Assembly: GCA_003556325.1 (NCBI GenBank)
Contig: PWRF01000120.1
Location: 1 to 43,779, forward strand
Source of the DNA: Bacteroidales bacterium
Lineage (GTDB): Bacteria > Bacteroidota > Bacteroidia > Bacteroidales > UBA7960
DNA: 43,779 bases
Direction: 5' to 3'
Positions 17,828-28,117 of the stretch are shown piece by piece (position 1 is the stretch's first letter; each line of letters starts with the position of its first letter). The notes beneath the pieces are model-generated. The model searched no databases. It saw nothing but the letters and a program-made list of their open reading frames with translations, and was not told the origin of the DNA. The position numbers were made by a program, and so were the translations under genes.

Positions 17828-19264
17828 ATGAGAACAATCTTAAGCAAGCTTATCTTTTTAATAACCGGCATGGTGTTGTTTCCCCTGCTTCTTGTTGCTG
17901 AGCATCCCGGGGTCTGGACGCTGGAAGATTGCGTAAATCATGCCAGGGAGAATAACCTGCGCATACAGCAGCAACGGCTGGGAGTGGATGTGGCCAGGGA
18001 AAATTTGCGCCAAAGCCAGGCCAACCGTTTCCCGTCGCTGAACGCCGGGGCCAGCCACAACTACAACTGGGGGCGTACACTCGACCCCGTTACCAATGAG
18101 TTTGTCACCGAAAGGGTGCAGACCAACAATTTCAATGTGTCCAGCGGGGTGACATTGTTTAGCGGGTTCCAGGTGCGTAACAGCATAGAAAGAGACCGCT
18201 ACAACCTGGAGTCGGTCCGTTTGGACGTGCAGACCATGGAGGACGACATCTCCTTGGCCGTGGCCAGCGGCTACCTCCAGATACTGTTCAGCAAGGAGCT
18301 TGTTGAGGTGGCGGCCAACCAGCTTGATATCACGCGCCAGCAACTGGAGCGTACCGAAAAGCTGGTGAATGCCGGAACCCTTGCGCGCGGCAGCTTGCTG
18401 AACATCGAAGCCCAGAAGGCATCAGAAGAAGTGCTGCTGGTAAACGCAGAGAACCAGCTGCGGCTGGCCTATCTGGACCTTATGCAGTTGCTGGATCTTC
18501 GGGAAGATATTGAATTTGCCATTGAGGTCCCTGAGATTGAAATACAACCCACCGAAACAGTGGATTATTCTCCGCTGCAGCTCTACGACACTGCCGTCAG
18601 GATACAGCCGGACATAAGGTCGGCCGAAATGCAGGTTCGCACTGCCGAAAAAGGGTATGAAATTGCCCGGGGCGGTCGTTACCCCCAGCTGACACTGCGC
18701 GGAAGCCTGGGCACCGGGTATTCTGAAGCAAGGCTCGAAATTGCCGAAATGATAGAAACAGACCCCGAACAGATCGGCCAGACAGCCTCAGGCGAAGCTG
18801 TTTTTGCCCCTTCTTTCGACATAGAAACCAGGATCATTCCCTTCTGGGATCAAATTGACGATAACCTGAACAGGAGCATCGGCCTTAACTTGCAAATCCC
18901 GATCTTTAACAACTACCAGGTGAGAACACAGATCAGCCAGTCGAAAATATCTCTTGAAAATGCACGCCTTCAGCGTCAGATCGTCCGGGACGAACTCTAC
19001 AAGACCATCGAGCAGGCTCATCAGGACGCCCATGCCGCCATGCAGCGCTATGTTGCCACTGAGAAGAATGTGGAAGCCCTCGAAGAGTCTTTCCGCTATA
19101 CAGAAGAACGGTTTAATGTAGGCATGGTGAACACCCTGGAGTATAACGATGCGAAAAACAGGCTTGCCGAAGCGCAATCCGAGCTGCTCCAGGCAAAATA
19201 CGAGTACGTTTTCCGGGTGCAGATCCTGGACTTCTATATAGGAAATCCTCTGACTTTACGTTAG
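17828..19264 (+). CDS. TolC-family outer membrane efflux protein
   Basis: Signal peptide; WTLEDCVNHARENNLRIQQQRL; repeated TolC-type helical segments; ERFNVGMVNTLEYNDAKNRLAEAQSELLQAKYEYVF. Confidence 0.92.
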   Translation: MRTILSKLIFLITGMVLFPLLLVAEHPGVWTLEDCVNHARENNLRIQQQRLGVDVARENLRQSQANRFPSLNAGASHNYNWGRTLDPVTNEFVTERVQTNNFNVSSGVTLFSGFQVRNSIERDRYNLESVRLDVQTMEDDISLAVASGYLQILFSKELVEVAANQLDITRQQLERTEKLVNAGTLARGSLLNIEAQKASEEVLLVNAENQLRLAYLDLMQLLDLREDIEFAIEVPEIEIQPTETVDYSPLQLYDTAVRIQPDIRSAEMQVRTAEKGYEIARGGRYPQLTLRGSLGTGYSEARLEIAEMIETDPEQIGQTASGEAVFAPSFDIETRIIPFWDQIDDNLNRSIGLNLQIPIFNNYQVRTQISQSKISLENARLQRQIVRDELYKTIEQAHQDAHAAMQRYVATEKNVEALEESFRYTEERFNVGMVNTLEYNDAKNRLAEAQSELLQAKYEYVFRVQILDFYIGNPLTLR

Positions 19265-19287
19265 ATGTTTAGAAACATTATTTCATC

Positions 19288-20604
19288 ATGAAAAGAAGAA
19301 AAGGACTTAAAATAGCATTGATCGTTGTCGGCGTCATCGTCGTTTTCAGCCTGATAGGCCGGTGCGGCGGCTCCGGCGACGGCCGCCGCGTATCTGTTGA
19401 GCCGGCAGAAACCCGCGATATTGTAGAGATCGTCACCACCAACGGTAGAGTCCGGCCCGTTACCGAGGTTAAAATGGCCCCGGATGTGTCGGGTGAGATC
19501 GTTCAGTTATACGTATACGAGGGCGAATATGTGGAACGCGGCCAGTTGCTGGCGCGTATCAACCCCGACATTTATGAGTCGGCACTCGACAGGGCCGAGG
19601 CCAGCCTGAACCAGGCAAGGGCCAACCTGGCCAATGCCCGCGCCCGCGTGTTGCAGAGCGAAGCCCAGTATGTGAACGCCCGCTCGAACTACCTGCGTAA
19701 CAAACGGCTTTTCGAAGAGAATGCCATCTCTGAATCTGAATATGAGACCGCCTATTCGCAATACCGTGTTGCTGAAGCAGAGGTGGAGGGCAGCAAACAG
19801 AACGTTGTCGGTGCCGAATACCAGGTTAAAAGCGCCGAGGCCGGCGTAAGGGAGTCGCGCGACAATCTCAGCAAGACCAACCTTTTTGCCCCTATGGACG
19901 GCACCGTGTCGAGGCTCGATGCCGAGGTAGGCGAGCGTGTGGTGGGCACACAACAATATGCCGGAACCGAGATCATTCGTATTGCCAATCTCAATGAGAT
20001 GGAGGTAAAGGTTGATGTTAACGAAAACGATATCGTGCGTGTAAACGAGGGCGACACCGCCTTTATCCAGGTCGACGCCTTTTTTGGGGAAGAGTTCCGT
20101 GGCATAGTGACCTCCATTGCCAACTCCGCCGACACCGATATGATGGGCAGCGACCAGGTGACAAACTTTGAGGTGCGCATCCTGGTGCTTCCCGAATCCT
20201 ATGCGCATTTGCTGCGTGAGGACCGTCCGCACCTGTCGCCTTTCCGCCCCGGCATGTCTGCCACCGTTGACATACAGACCGAGAGGGCCTCAAATGTGGT
20301 GTCGTTGCCTATCCAGGCTGTCACCACCCGGGATGCGGATGCCATTGCTGCCCTCTCTGAGGAAGACCGTTCCTCCGGCGGCAGCAGCATGGCCCGCCAG
20401 CGCGAGGTCATCTTCCTGTACGACGGAGGCAGGGTGAAGATTGCTCCGGTACGCACCGGGATACAGGACAATCAGTATATTGAGATCAGGGAGGGTCTGG
20501 AAGCAGGACAAGAGGTGGTAAGCGGCCCCTACAGGCTTATATCCCGCGAACTCAGGGACGGCATGGAGGTCGAAAAAGTGGGGCGCGACCAGCTGTTCCG
20601 GTAG
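19288..20604 (+). CDS. HlyD/MacA-type periplasmic adaptor (membrane fusion protein)
   Basis: N-terminal TM; VSGEIVQLYVYEGEYVERGQLLARI; coiled-coil; NLFAPMDGTVSRLDAEVGERV. Confidence 0.92.
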   Translation: MKRRKGLKIALIVVGVIVVFSLIGRCGGSGDGRRVSVEPAETRDIVEIVTTNGRVRPVTEVKMAPDVSGEIVQLYVYEGEYVERGQLLARINPDIYESALDRAEASLNQARANLANARARVLQSEAQYVNARSNYLRNKRLFEENAISESEYETAYSQYRVAEAEVEGSKQNVVGAEYQVKSAEAGVRESRDNLSKTNLFAPMDGTVSRLDAEVGERVVGTQQYAGTEIIRIANLNEMEVKVDVNENDIVRVNEGDTAFIQVDAFFGEEFRGIVTSIANSADTDMMGSDQVTNFEVRILVLPESYAHLLREDRPHLSPFRPGMSATVDIQTERASNVVSLPIQAVTTRDADAIAALSEEDRSSGGSSMARQREVIFLYDGGRVKIAPVRTGIQDNQYIEIREGLEAGQEVVSGPYRLISRELRDGMEVEKVGRDQLFR

Positions 20605-20617
20605 AGAAACGATTGAT

Positions 20618-21346
20618 ATGGCAGATATCCTTTTGCTTGAGACAACAACACGGGTATGTTCGGTCGGCCTGGCCCGCGACGGACATGTTATTGCGCTTAG
20701 AGAGGACCTGGGGCAGGAATATTCCCATTCTTCCCTGCTCACCGTATTTATGGAAGAGGTGCTGGAAGAAGCAGCACTGGAGCCAAAAGACGTTGACGCC
20801 GTGGCAGTAAGCCAGGGGCCCGGCTCATATACCGGGCTGCGCATAGGGGTTTCTGCAGCAAAAGGATTTTGCTTTGCCCGCGACATACCGCTTATTGCCG
20901 TCGACACCCTCAGGGCCCTCGCCGAAAACGGGCTTCACCATCTTGCCAGCACAGCCGGGCTTTTACCTCCGAAACAGGAAAATGTCCTGTTGTGCCCAAT
21001 GATCGACGCCCGGCGCATGGAGGTGTACTACGCCCTGTTTGACCTGCAACTGAATACCGTAAAGGAAACCGCAGCTGAGGTTATCGGCAGCAGCAGCTTC
21101 CAGCAGGATGAGCTGCAGGGCGCACACATTTTTTTCTTTGGCGATGGCGCCGAAAAATGCAGGGATGTGCTTCACCACGCCAACACCCGGTATGTCGGCA
21201 ACATAAACCCGGGAGTCAGGGGGATGGCAGCCTGCGCGGAAAGCCGTTACCGCCGGGAAGAGTTTGTTGACCTTGCCTATTTTGAGCCGTTCTACCTGAA
21301 AGACTTCGTTGCGGGAAAGCCAAGGGTGAAGGGGCTGTCTTCATAA
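20618..21346 (+). CDS. tsaB: tRNA t6A biosynthesis protein TsaB
   Basis: LLLETTTRVCSVGLARDG, SQGPGSYTGLRIGVSAAKGFCFA, MIDARRMEVYYALFD. Confidence 0.94.
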   Translation: MADILLLETTTRVCSVGLARDGHVIALREDLGQEYSHSSLLTVFMEEVLEEAALEPKDVDAVAVSQGPGSYTGLRIGVSAAKGFCFARDIPLIAVDTLRALAENGLHHLASTAGLLPPKQENVLLCPMIDARRMEVYYALFDLQLNTVKETAAEVIGSSSFQQDELQGAHIFFFGDGAEKCRDVLHHANTRYVGNINPGVRGMAACAESRYRREEFVDLAYFEPFYLKDFVAGKPRVKGLSS

Positions 21347-21376
21347 TTCATTACCTTTGCAGAAAACCAGGCTGCT

Positions 21377-21673
21377 ATGTGGACAAAAATTCCTCCTTTT
21401 CTGCGTAACAAATATTTCCTGGCCTTTCTTGTTGTGTTTGTCTGGCTGCTGTTTTTCGACAGCCACAACCTGATCAGGCATTGGCACACCCGGCGCGAAA
21501 TCCGTGACCTGCGGCGGCAACAGGAGTTCTACCTGCAGGAGATACGCCGCGACAGCATCGCCGTCGACCGCCTTGAGAGCGACCCGGAGGCACTGGAACG
21601 TTACGCGCGCGAAAAATACATGATGAAGAAAGAAGGAGAGGACATCTATATCATTATAGAGGATCCACGTTAA
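21377..21673 (+). CDS. Septum formation initiator (FtsB/DivIC) family protein
   Basis: 98 aa, one TM then coiled-coil; LERYAREKYMMKKEGEDIYII. Confidence 0.85.
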   Translation: MWTKIPPFLRNKYFLAFLVVFVWLLFFDSHNLIRHWHTRREIRDLRRQQEFYLQEIRRDSIAVDRLESDPEALERYAREKYMMKKEGEDIYIIIEDPR

Positions 21674-24146
21674 AGACCACTTTCACGGCTTTCCATTTGT
21701 TTTCCTGCCTGAACTTCTCTGAAACATCCACCAGCTTTTTCTTGTCCGCCATCAGGTGCTGCCCGCGGCTGCACTTTACCAGGGTGTTTTTAATGTACTG
21801 GTTGCGAATACGCGCCACGAGCGGGTATTCCGGCCCGAGCACCTTTTCCGGGAACAACTTCCTGATACGCCGGGTGAGCTCATTCGCAGCCTCGTCGAGG
21901 TAATCTTCGCGTGTGTGCAGCATGCTCACCTTTATAAGACGGGTAAACGGCGGATAATGGAACTCCCTGCGCTCGGCTATCTGCTTCCGGTACATGGCTT
22001 CGTAGTCGTTTTCGGTGACCTGTTTTATGATGGGATGGCCGGGATGGTGTGTCTGTATGATCACCTTCCCGCGTTTTCTATATCTGCCCGCACGGCCGCT
22101 GACCTGGGCCATCAGCTGAAATGCGCGTTCGTGTGACCTGAAATCGGGGAAGGTAAGCATGTTGTCGGCATTCAGGATGCCAACGACACCCACGTTGTTA
22201 AAGTCCAGGCCCTTGCTTACCATCTGTGTGCCCACCAGGATGTCGGTACGGCGTTCTTCAAAGTCTTCGATGATCTTTCGGTAGGAATGCCTGGAGCGTG
22301 TGGTGTCGAGGTCCATCCTGGCGACAGTGGCTTCCGGGAAAAAGACAGGCAGCTCTTCTTCAATTTTTTCTGTGCCAAAACCCTGCATCTTTATGGCAGG
22401 AGAGGTGCAAGAAGGGCATGTGGCAGGTGGCATCGTGGTATGCCCGCAGTAGTGGCATTTCAGGCGGTTTATCTTTTTGTGGTAGACGAGGCTCACGTCG
22501 CATTGATGGCATTCCGGCAACCAACGGCACACATTGCACTCGAGGCGAGGCGAAAACCCGCGGCGGTTCTGAAACAGGATCACCTGTTCTCCATCCTGCA
22601 GCGCCTCCTCCATACTTTTAAAAAGGATATGGGAAAAGTGCGACTTCATGGCTTTTCCCCTTTTGTCGTGACGCAGGTTGGCCACAAGGATCTCAGGCAT
22701 CTTCACCCCTCCATGCCGCCGGGCTATGGTGGCATAGGCAAACTTGCCGCTCTGGCAGTTGGAGTAAGCCTCCAGCGAGGGCGTTGCAGAGCCCAGCAAC
22801 ACCCTGGCACCATGCATGGAGGCCAGGTAGATAGCTGCATCCCTGGCGTGGTAACGGGGAGCCGGGTTGTGTTGTTTGTAGCTGGTCTCGTGTTCTTCGT
22901 CAACAATGATAAGGCCAAGCTTGCGGAAGGGCAGGAAAACAGCCGACCGCGGGCCCAGCACCAGGTCGTATCGAATGAGCTTATCGCCACTTTGTATGCC
23001 CCCCTGAAGGAGGTTGTTCCATACCTCCACCCGCTCCATGGGGTTAAACCGCGAATGGTAGATGCCTGCCCGGTCGCCAAAATGATGTTGCAGGCGGCGG
23101 ATGATCTGGGTGGTGAGGGCAATCTCCGGCAGGAGGTACAATACCTGCTCGCCCCGCTCCATGGTTTCTTTTATGAGCTTTATATACAGCTCTGTTTTGC
23201 CGCTCGACGTCACCCCGTGCAGCAAAACCGTATCTTTCCTGCGAAACCCGTTTTTGACCTCCTCCAGGGCTTTTACCTGGTACTCGTTCAGCGAAACCGG
23301 CTTCTTTTCAGCTTCGAGGTGGTCGAAATAGCTGAGCTCTTTCCCGGAGGTTTCAAAGACCCCTTTGCTTACCAGGGCCTGCAGGGCAGCATGACCGCCA
23401 TTTATGTTGCCGGTAACAAGCTGCCGGGGTACTTCCGGCCTGTCTGCCAGGTTTTTTGCTGTGCCGATGTAACGCATCAGAACCTCGAGCTGGCGGGGCG
23501 CCCGTTTTTCACAGTAGTCGAAAAGCTCTTTCATCTCCTGTTCGTCTGAGAACTTTTTGGCCAGGCGCACATGCGTGACAACCTTTGGCCTCCAGGGGTT
23601 ATCCAGCTCTTCCCTGGTCACCACAAGCCCCTTTTCCATCATGGTTTTGATAAGGGGGAGCACCTTAGGGAGGGAGGTGGTTTTTGAAGCCTCCGACAGG
23701 CTGAGCTGGCCTTTGTTGCCGAGTGCTTCCAGCAGGGCCTCTTCTTTTTCGTTCAGGCTATGTTGCTCAGGGCGTGCCGAAGGGTTCAGGGTGATGCGGG
23801 TCTCTCCGGCGAGCTTCATGGCGGGGGGGAGGGCAGCGGCCATTACCTCTCCCTCCGTACTCATATAATAGTTGGCAAGCCACTCCCAAAAGGAAAACTG
23901 CCGGGCAGTGACAACAGGCTTTTCGTCAAGCAGGCTGTGGATATACTTTATCCGGAAAGAAGGTGGCGGGTCTTCGTGAACCCTGCGTATCAGCCCGGAA
24001 TACACTTTGTTGCGCCCAAAAGGTACAACAGCACGCTGCCCGTCACAAACGTGCGCATTCAAAGCATAAGGCACGCGATAGGTAAAGGTGCCTTTGACGG
24101 GCAGGGGCAGCAATACATCTGCATATAAGGTACGGCGCTCAGTCAC
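21654..24146 (-). CDS. priA: Primosomal protein N' (replication restart helicase PriA)
   Basis: LLHGVTSSGKTELYI, DEEHETSYKQ, zinc-binding Cys cluster CNVCRWLPECHQCDVSL..CHYCGH..CPSC, VSGRAGR. Confidence 0.96.
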   Translation of the reverse strand: MTERRTLYADVLLPLPVKGTFTYRVPYALNAHVCDGQRAVVPFGRNKVYSGLIRRVHEDPPPSFRIKYIHSLLDEKPVVTARQFSFWEWLANYYMSTEGEVMAAALPPAMKLAGETRITLNPSARPEQHSLNEKEEALLEALGNKGQLSLSEASKTTSLPKVLPLIKTMMEKGLVVTREELDNPWRPKVVTHVRLAKKFSDEQEMKELFDYCEKRAPRQLEVLMRYIGTAKNLADRPEVPRQLVTGNINGGHAALQALVSKGVFETSGKELSYFDHLEAEKKPVSLNEYQVKALEEVKNGFRRKDTVLLHGVTSSGKTELYIKLIKETMERGEQVLYLLPEIALTTQIIRRLQHHFGDRAGIYHSRFNPMERVEVWNNLLQGGIQSGDKLIRYDLVLGPRSAVFLPFRKLGLIIVDEEHETSYKQHNPAPRYHARDAAIYLASMHGARVLLGSATPSLEAYSNCQSGKFAYATIARRHGGVKMPEILVANLRHDKRGKAMKSHFSHILFKSMEEALQDGEQVILFQNRRGFSPRLECNVCRWLPECHQCDVSLVYHKKINRLKCHYCGHTTMPPATCPSCTSPAIKMQGFGTEKIEEELPVFFPEATVARMDLDTTRSRHSYRKIIEDFEERRTDILVGTQMVSKGLDFNNVGVVGILNADNMLTFPDFRSHERAFQLMAQVSGRAGRYRKRGKVIIQTHHPGHPIIKQVTENDYEAMYRKQIAERREFHYPPFTRLIKVSMLHTREDYLDEAANELTRRIRKLFPEKVLGPEYPLVARIRNQYIKNTLVKCSRGQHLMADKKKLVDVSEKFRQENKWKAVKVVFNVDPL

Positions 24147-24232
24147 GAATACAGCCTTTTCATGATCAAGTGGGTTTTCATTAAGCTATCACCGCAGCAG
24201 AGTGCCGGAAAACAGACGGCCGGGGTTCGTTA

Positions 24233-25330
24233 TCAGTCACCCATGCAAATCCCTACGCCTCTGGCGGACTTTACCAGGTCGGAGTCCGGGTTTACGAAGT
24301 TGTAATGGCTTATCGCCTCGCTGAAGGGCACGGTGACGATATTCGGGTGGCGATAGGCGACCATTTTTCCAAACTCCTTGCGCAGCACCATTTCGAAGGC
24401 TTCAACTCCGAATTGTGTTGCCAGGATCCTGTCGTACGCGATAGGTGTGCCGCCACGCTGGAGGTGTCCCAGCACGGTTTCCCGCATGTCGGTTTCGAGT
24501 CCGGCATTTTTCAGCTCAGAGATAAGCTTGGATGCTACGCCTCCCAGCCGGACGTTCTTGTAGCCCACCTCTTCGCTTTCCTGGTAGTGTGTATCGCCGT
24601 CTTTGGGCTTTGCTCCTTCTGCGATGACAATGATGGCATAACCGCGGCCCCGGTGGAAGCGGGAATAGATCTTTTCCACCACCTTGTCGATATCGTAGGG
24701 AATCTCAGGGATCAGGCAAACGTCGGCACCACCGGCTACAGCGCTGTGCAGTCCGATCCAGCCGGCATAACGCCCCATTACCTCGAGGACAAACACCCTG
24801 TTATGGCTGGCTGCGGTGGTAACGAGCTTGTCGACGGCCGTAGTGGCCTCCTGGACAGCCGTCTGGAACCCGAAAGTGAAGTCGGTGGCAGACAGGTCGT
24901 TGTCGATTGTCTTTGGCACGCCGATGATGTTGCACCCTTTCTCAAAGAGTTTTTGCGATATCTGCTGGGAGCCATCCCCGCCAATGTTGATCACGGCATC
25001 GACGCCCAGGTATTGCAGCCTGCGCATCATCTCGTCCGAGCGGTCAGCCGTACCCCAGGTGCCATCCTTGTTTTTTATAGGCCACGCAAACGGGCCGCCC
25101 TTGTTGGTCGTGCCAATAATGGTTCCGCCTCGTATGTGCACCCCGGCAACTTGCTGTTCGTCCAGAATCACAATCTCGTTGGGCTCGTTCAAAACACCAT
25201 CAAACGCGTTTATACTGCCCACAACCTCCCAGTCTCTTTCTTGTGACGCACGCATAACTACCGCGCGTATCACAGCGTTAAGACCGGGGCAATCGCCACC
25301 ACCTGTGGCGATCAATACTCTTTTTCTCAT
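24233..25330 (-). CDS. pfkA: 6-phosphofructokinase
   Basis: TGGGDCPGLNAVIR, INIGGDGSQQ, IGVPKTIDNDL, MGRYAGWIG. Confidence 0.92.
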   Translation of the reverse strand: MRKRVLIATGGGDCPGLNAVIRAVVMRASQERDWEVVGSINAFDGVLNEPNEIVILDEQQVAGVHIRGGTIIGTTNKGGPFAWPIKNKDGTWGTADRSDEMMRRLQYLGVDAVINIGGDGSQQISQKLFEKGCNIIGVPKTIDNDLSATDFTFGFQTAVQEATTAVDKLVTTAASHNRVFVLEVMGRYAGWIGLHSAVAGGADVCLIPEIPYDIDKVVEKIYSRFHRGRGYAIIVIAEGAKPKDGDTHYQESEEVGYKNVRLGGVASKLISELKNAGLETDMRETVLGHLQRGGTPIAYDRILATQFGVEAFEMVLRKEFGKMVAYRHPNIVTVPFSEAISHYNFVNPDSDLVKSARGVGICMGD

Positions 25331-25450
25331 GCTGTCTTTCATAATACTGTTGAAATGTCAAAATAATATAATCATCCCCTGTTTGTCAATGTCTTTGTTC
25401 CCCTGCTGTCGGGACCCTGAGACATGGGCGTTTCATGTTAAACAATGCCG

Positions 25451-25487
25451 AAATGTCAAAAAGACAAAAGACAAAATGCCAAAATGT
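25451..25487. repeat. Short octamer-like repeat of the GACAAAA family
   Basis: aaatgtcaaaaagacaaaagacaaaatgccaaaatg. Confidence 0.75.
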
Positions 25488-25569
25488 TTAATCGTCATAA
25501 ACGCCTTCCTGTCGTCCGGCACCAGTAGCCGGGGTGTGCGGGAACCTTCTCCCCGCCGCGGGGTATGTA

Positions 25570-26496
25570 TTACCTCAGCGTGAAAGCTGTTTCGCCCAGG
25601 CGGAACTCGTCGGTGAAAAGTGCAATGGAATACGTGCCTGCCTCAAATTCTGCCATGCGCTCCCAGGTCAAACATTTGTTGGTGGCGCGGTTCGCATAGG
25701 TAAATGTTTCCCGGGCAGAAAACTGGAGTGTGTCGCCGTGGTGCACGAAAGCGTGGGAGAGTCCATCGCTCACCCTTAAAATATTACCGTTGGGGTCGGC
25801 TATTCGCATGTAGGCATTATACTCCCCGGCGGGTGTTATGGGGTTTTCTCCCACAACAAAACAGACACGGACCTGTTCAACGCGCCTGGCGCGGTCTGTC
25901 TCGTGCTCACGCCCTCTCCCGCGGATCCTGAAGGGGGTCACCTCAATTTCGTAAGCGCGCAGCCCGGAAGCCGCCTCTACTTTTGTCTCAAGCACCTGTT
26001 TGTCCTCGGCAAGTGCTGTGCTTCGGCGCTGGACCTGCTGGATCTCCTCCCGCATCTGTACATTCTCGGCACGCAAGACCTCATTTACCTGGTAAAGGCT
26101 GTCCATCTCATGAACATATTGCTGGGTGATGTCGCGCAACTGGTTCAGCTGCCTCCGGATCCTGTAATAGTCTGCCTGACGTGCAATCAGGTTCTGGATC
26201 TCCTCGGCGTTTGCATGAATTATACTGTCCTTGTCAGCAAGAATGCTGTCGTACTCCAGCCGTGTATTGTGGTAGTCATCAATCAGGGAGTCCAACTCCA
26301 GCTGAAGGTTATAGTTGCGTTCTGCAACAATCTCGCGCTCTTTCACGACTTCATGCAACGACTGCCGGGTGGTAAACCACAAAACCCCAAAAAGTATCAC
26401 CAGGGCACCCAGGATTAAAACGACCGTGCGATAGATCTTTTCCTTTTTTTTGCCGGACCCCTGGTTAGGATCGACTTTGATTTCTTTTGTTTCCAT
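25570..26496 (-). CDS. Membrane-anchored coiled-coil protein, hypothetical
   Basis: One N-terminal TM (TVVLILGALVILFGVLWFTT), long coiled-coil, C-terminal beta-rich domain. Confidence 0.75.
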   Translation of the reverse strand: METKEIKVDPNQGSGKKKEKIYRTVVLILGALVILFGVLWFTTRQSLHEVVKEREIVAERNYNLQLELDSLIDDYHNTRLEYDSILADKDSIIHANAEEIQNLIARQADYYRIRRQLNQLRDITQQYVHEMDSLYQVNEVLRAENVQMREEIQQVQRRSTALAEDKQVLETKVEAASGLRAYEIEVTPFRIRGRGREHETDRARRVEQVRVCFVVGENPITPAGEYNAYMRIADPNGNILRVSDGLSHAFVHHGDTLQFSARETFTYANRATNKCLTWERMAEFEAGTYSIALFTDEFRLGETAFTLR

Positions 26497-26577
26497 TTTA
26501 GTCTTTATAATAACAAGTTAACGTAACAACAACCCTGCCGGAATAAGCCAGTTAAAAGAGGCCTGTTTTGTGTTTTG

Positions 26578-26610
26578 TTTGTATAAAAACACAAAAAATC
26601 GCTAACTTTG
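26578..26610 (+). promoter_or_regulatory. Bacteroidota-type promoter (TTTG-N21-TAACTTTG) for comF
   Basis: TTTG 26578-26581 and TAACTTTG 26603-26610. Confidence 0.65.
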
Positions 26611-26692
26611 TGTTTTTGGTCTTATTTTGACTGTGTGCGTTGCTTACAAAAGGGCTGTTTTTTTATTTGTCCTGCAAATTTATACATTTTTC

Positions 26693-27409
26693 ATGGAAAG
26701 TAATTGTGTTTCTGATGCTGTTAAAGATATTTGGCGATCTTTTGTAACCCTGATATATCCCCGGAGCTGCTGTGGCTGTTACAAGGTGCTGGTGACAGGA
26801 GAAGAGCATTTGTGCGGATTTTGCCGGAAGGATATGCCCCGTACGGACTTCTATATGTACAAGGAAAACCCTCTGACGCAGCGTTTCTGGGGGAGGGTAC
26901 AGGTGGAGTCCGGCAGCGCCCTGTATCATTTTCAGAAAGGGGGGAGGGTGCAGCGTGTGATCCACCAGTTTAAATACCGTGGGAACCTCAGCCTTGGCGT
27001 TTTTCTGGGACGCCTTCTTGGCCTGAGCTTGTTGCAGAGTGAGCACTACGCAGATGTCGGCATGATCATCCCGGTCCCGCTGCATCCGGCAAAGCTTCGG
27101 GCGCGGGGCTTCAACCAAAGCGAAGTCATCTGCCGGGGCGTGTCGGAAGCTATGAACGTGCCCTGTTCTGCCGGTCTTCTTGTCCGGGAGAAGGAAACAG
27201 CTACACAAACCCGGAAAGAAAGGTTTATGCGCTGGGAAAATGTGTCAGCGGGCTTTAAAACACCCGACCCACTGGCGGTCACAAATAAAAACATACTGCT
27301 TGTCGACGATGTCGTTACCACAGGAGCCACCCTTGAGGCCTGTGCACAAACCTTGCTGCATATTCCCGGGGTCAGGATCTGGCTGGCCACCCTGGCTATC
27401 ACAGAATAG
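26693..27409 (+). CDS. ComF family phosphoribosyltransferase-like protein
   Basis: C4 zinc motif CCGCYKV...CGFCRKD, PVPLHPAKLRARGFNQSE, ILLVDDVVTTGATLEAC. Confidence 0.93.
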   Translation: MESNCVSDAVKDIWRSFVTLIYPRSCCGCYKVLVTGEEHLCGFCRKDMPRTDFYMYKENPLTQRFWGRVQVESGSALYHFQKGGRVQRVIHQFKYRGNLSLGVFLGRLLGLSLLQSEHYADVGMIIPVPLHPAKLRARGFNQSEVICRGVSEAMNVPCSAGLLVREKETATQTRKERFMRWENVSAGFKTPDPLAVTNKNILLVDDVVTTGATLEACAQTLLHIPGVRIWLATLAITE

Positions 27410-27613
27410 CCTGTTCACGTATGCCTCGCCGGCTGCCCCGGCCATCACAGAAGATACTGGCCCGCATAGCATCGCTGCCTCACGTCATCACAAAACATCC
27501 TGGCTGCCCGTGCCTTACCCCAATTGAAGATGGCATCGGGGCATAGCCTGTAAAGAAAGAGCCACAGCAAAAACAACACCCGGCATACAACTGCAGCCCG
27601 GGGAAATGCGTAG

Positions 27614-27647
27614 TTTGTTGCACGGATCGTACAAACACATATTTTTG
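27614..27647 (+). promoter_or_regulatory. Bacteroidota-type promoter (TTTG-N22-TATTTTTG) for GNAT gene
   Basis: TTTG 27614-27617, TATTTTTG 27640-27647. Confidence 0.5.
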
Positions 27648-27668
27648 TGGTATAAAAAGGGAAATAAT

Positions 27669-28112
27669 ATGTCTGTTATTGAAGAACCAGTAACCATTCG
27701 CGATTTCCTGCCGGGGGATTACGACCAGGTTATGTATGTGTGGGAGCGTACCGGGCTGGGAGGCGCTCACCGTGGAGACGACCTGCATACCCTTCTGCAC
27801 AGCATTGAGCTCGGAGGCAAGCTGCTGGTAGCTTGTACCCCGGAGGGTATAATAATTGGCACCAGCTGGATGACATATGACGGGCGCAGGATACATCTTC
27901 ATCACGTGGGTGTGCTGCCTGAGCACCAGAGAAAAGGGGTCGGCCGCAGACTCAGTGAACGGTCTGTCTGCTATGCAAAGGAAAAGAACACACAGATCAA
28001 ACTGGAGGTGCATCGCTCAAACCAGGGGGCTGTGGCCTTGTATCGTGAGCTTGGCTTCAGCTACCTTGGCGACTATGATGTGTATATCATGCGCGGGACA
28101 CAGAAGCAGTGA
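27669..28112 (+). CDS. GNAT family N-acetyltransferase
   Basis: HHVGVLPEHQRKGVGRRLSERSVCYAKEKNTQIKLEVHRSNQGAVALYRELGF. Confidence 0.92.
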   Translation: MSVIEEPVTIRDFLPGDYDQVMYVWERTGLGGAHRGDDLHTLLHSIELGGKLLVACTPEGIIIGTSWMTYDGRRIHLHHVGVLPEHQRKGVGRRLSERSVCYAKEKNTQIKLEVHRSNQGAVALYRELGFSYLGDYDVYIMRGTQKQ

Positions 28113-28117
28113 CAGTT

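Noticed and set aside
22287-23549. 420-aa plus-strand ORF
   Set aside because: Antisense to priA; no recognisable domains.
24305-25246. 313-aa plus-strand ORF
   Set aside because: Antisense to pfkA.
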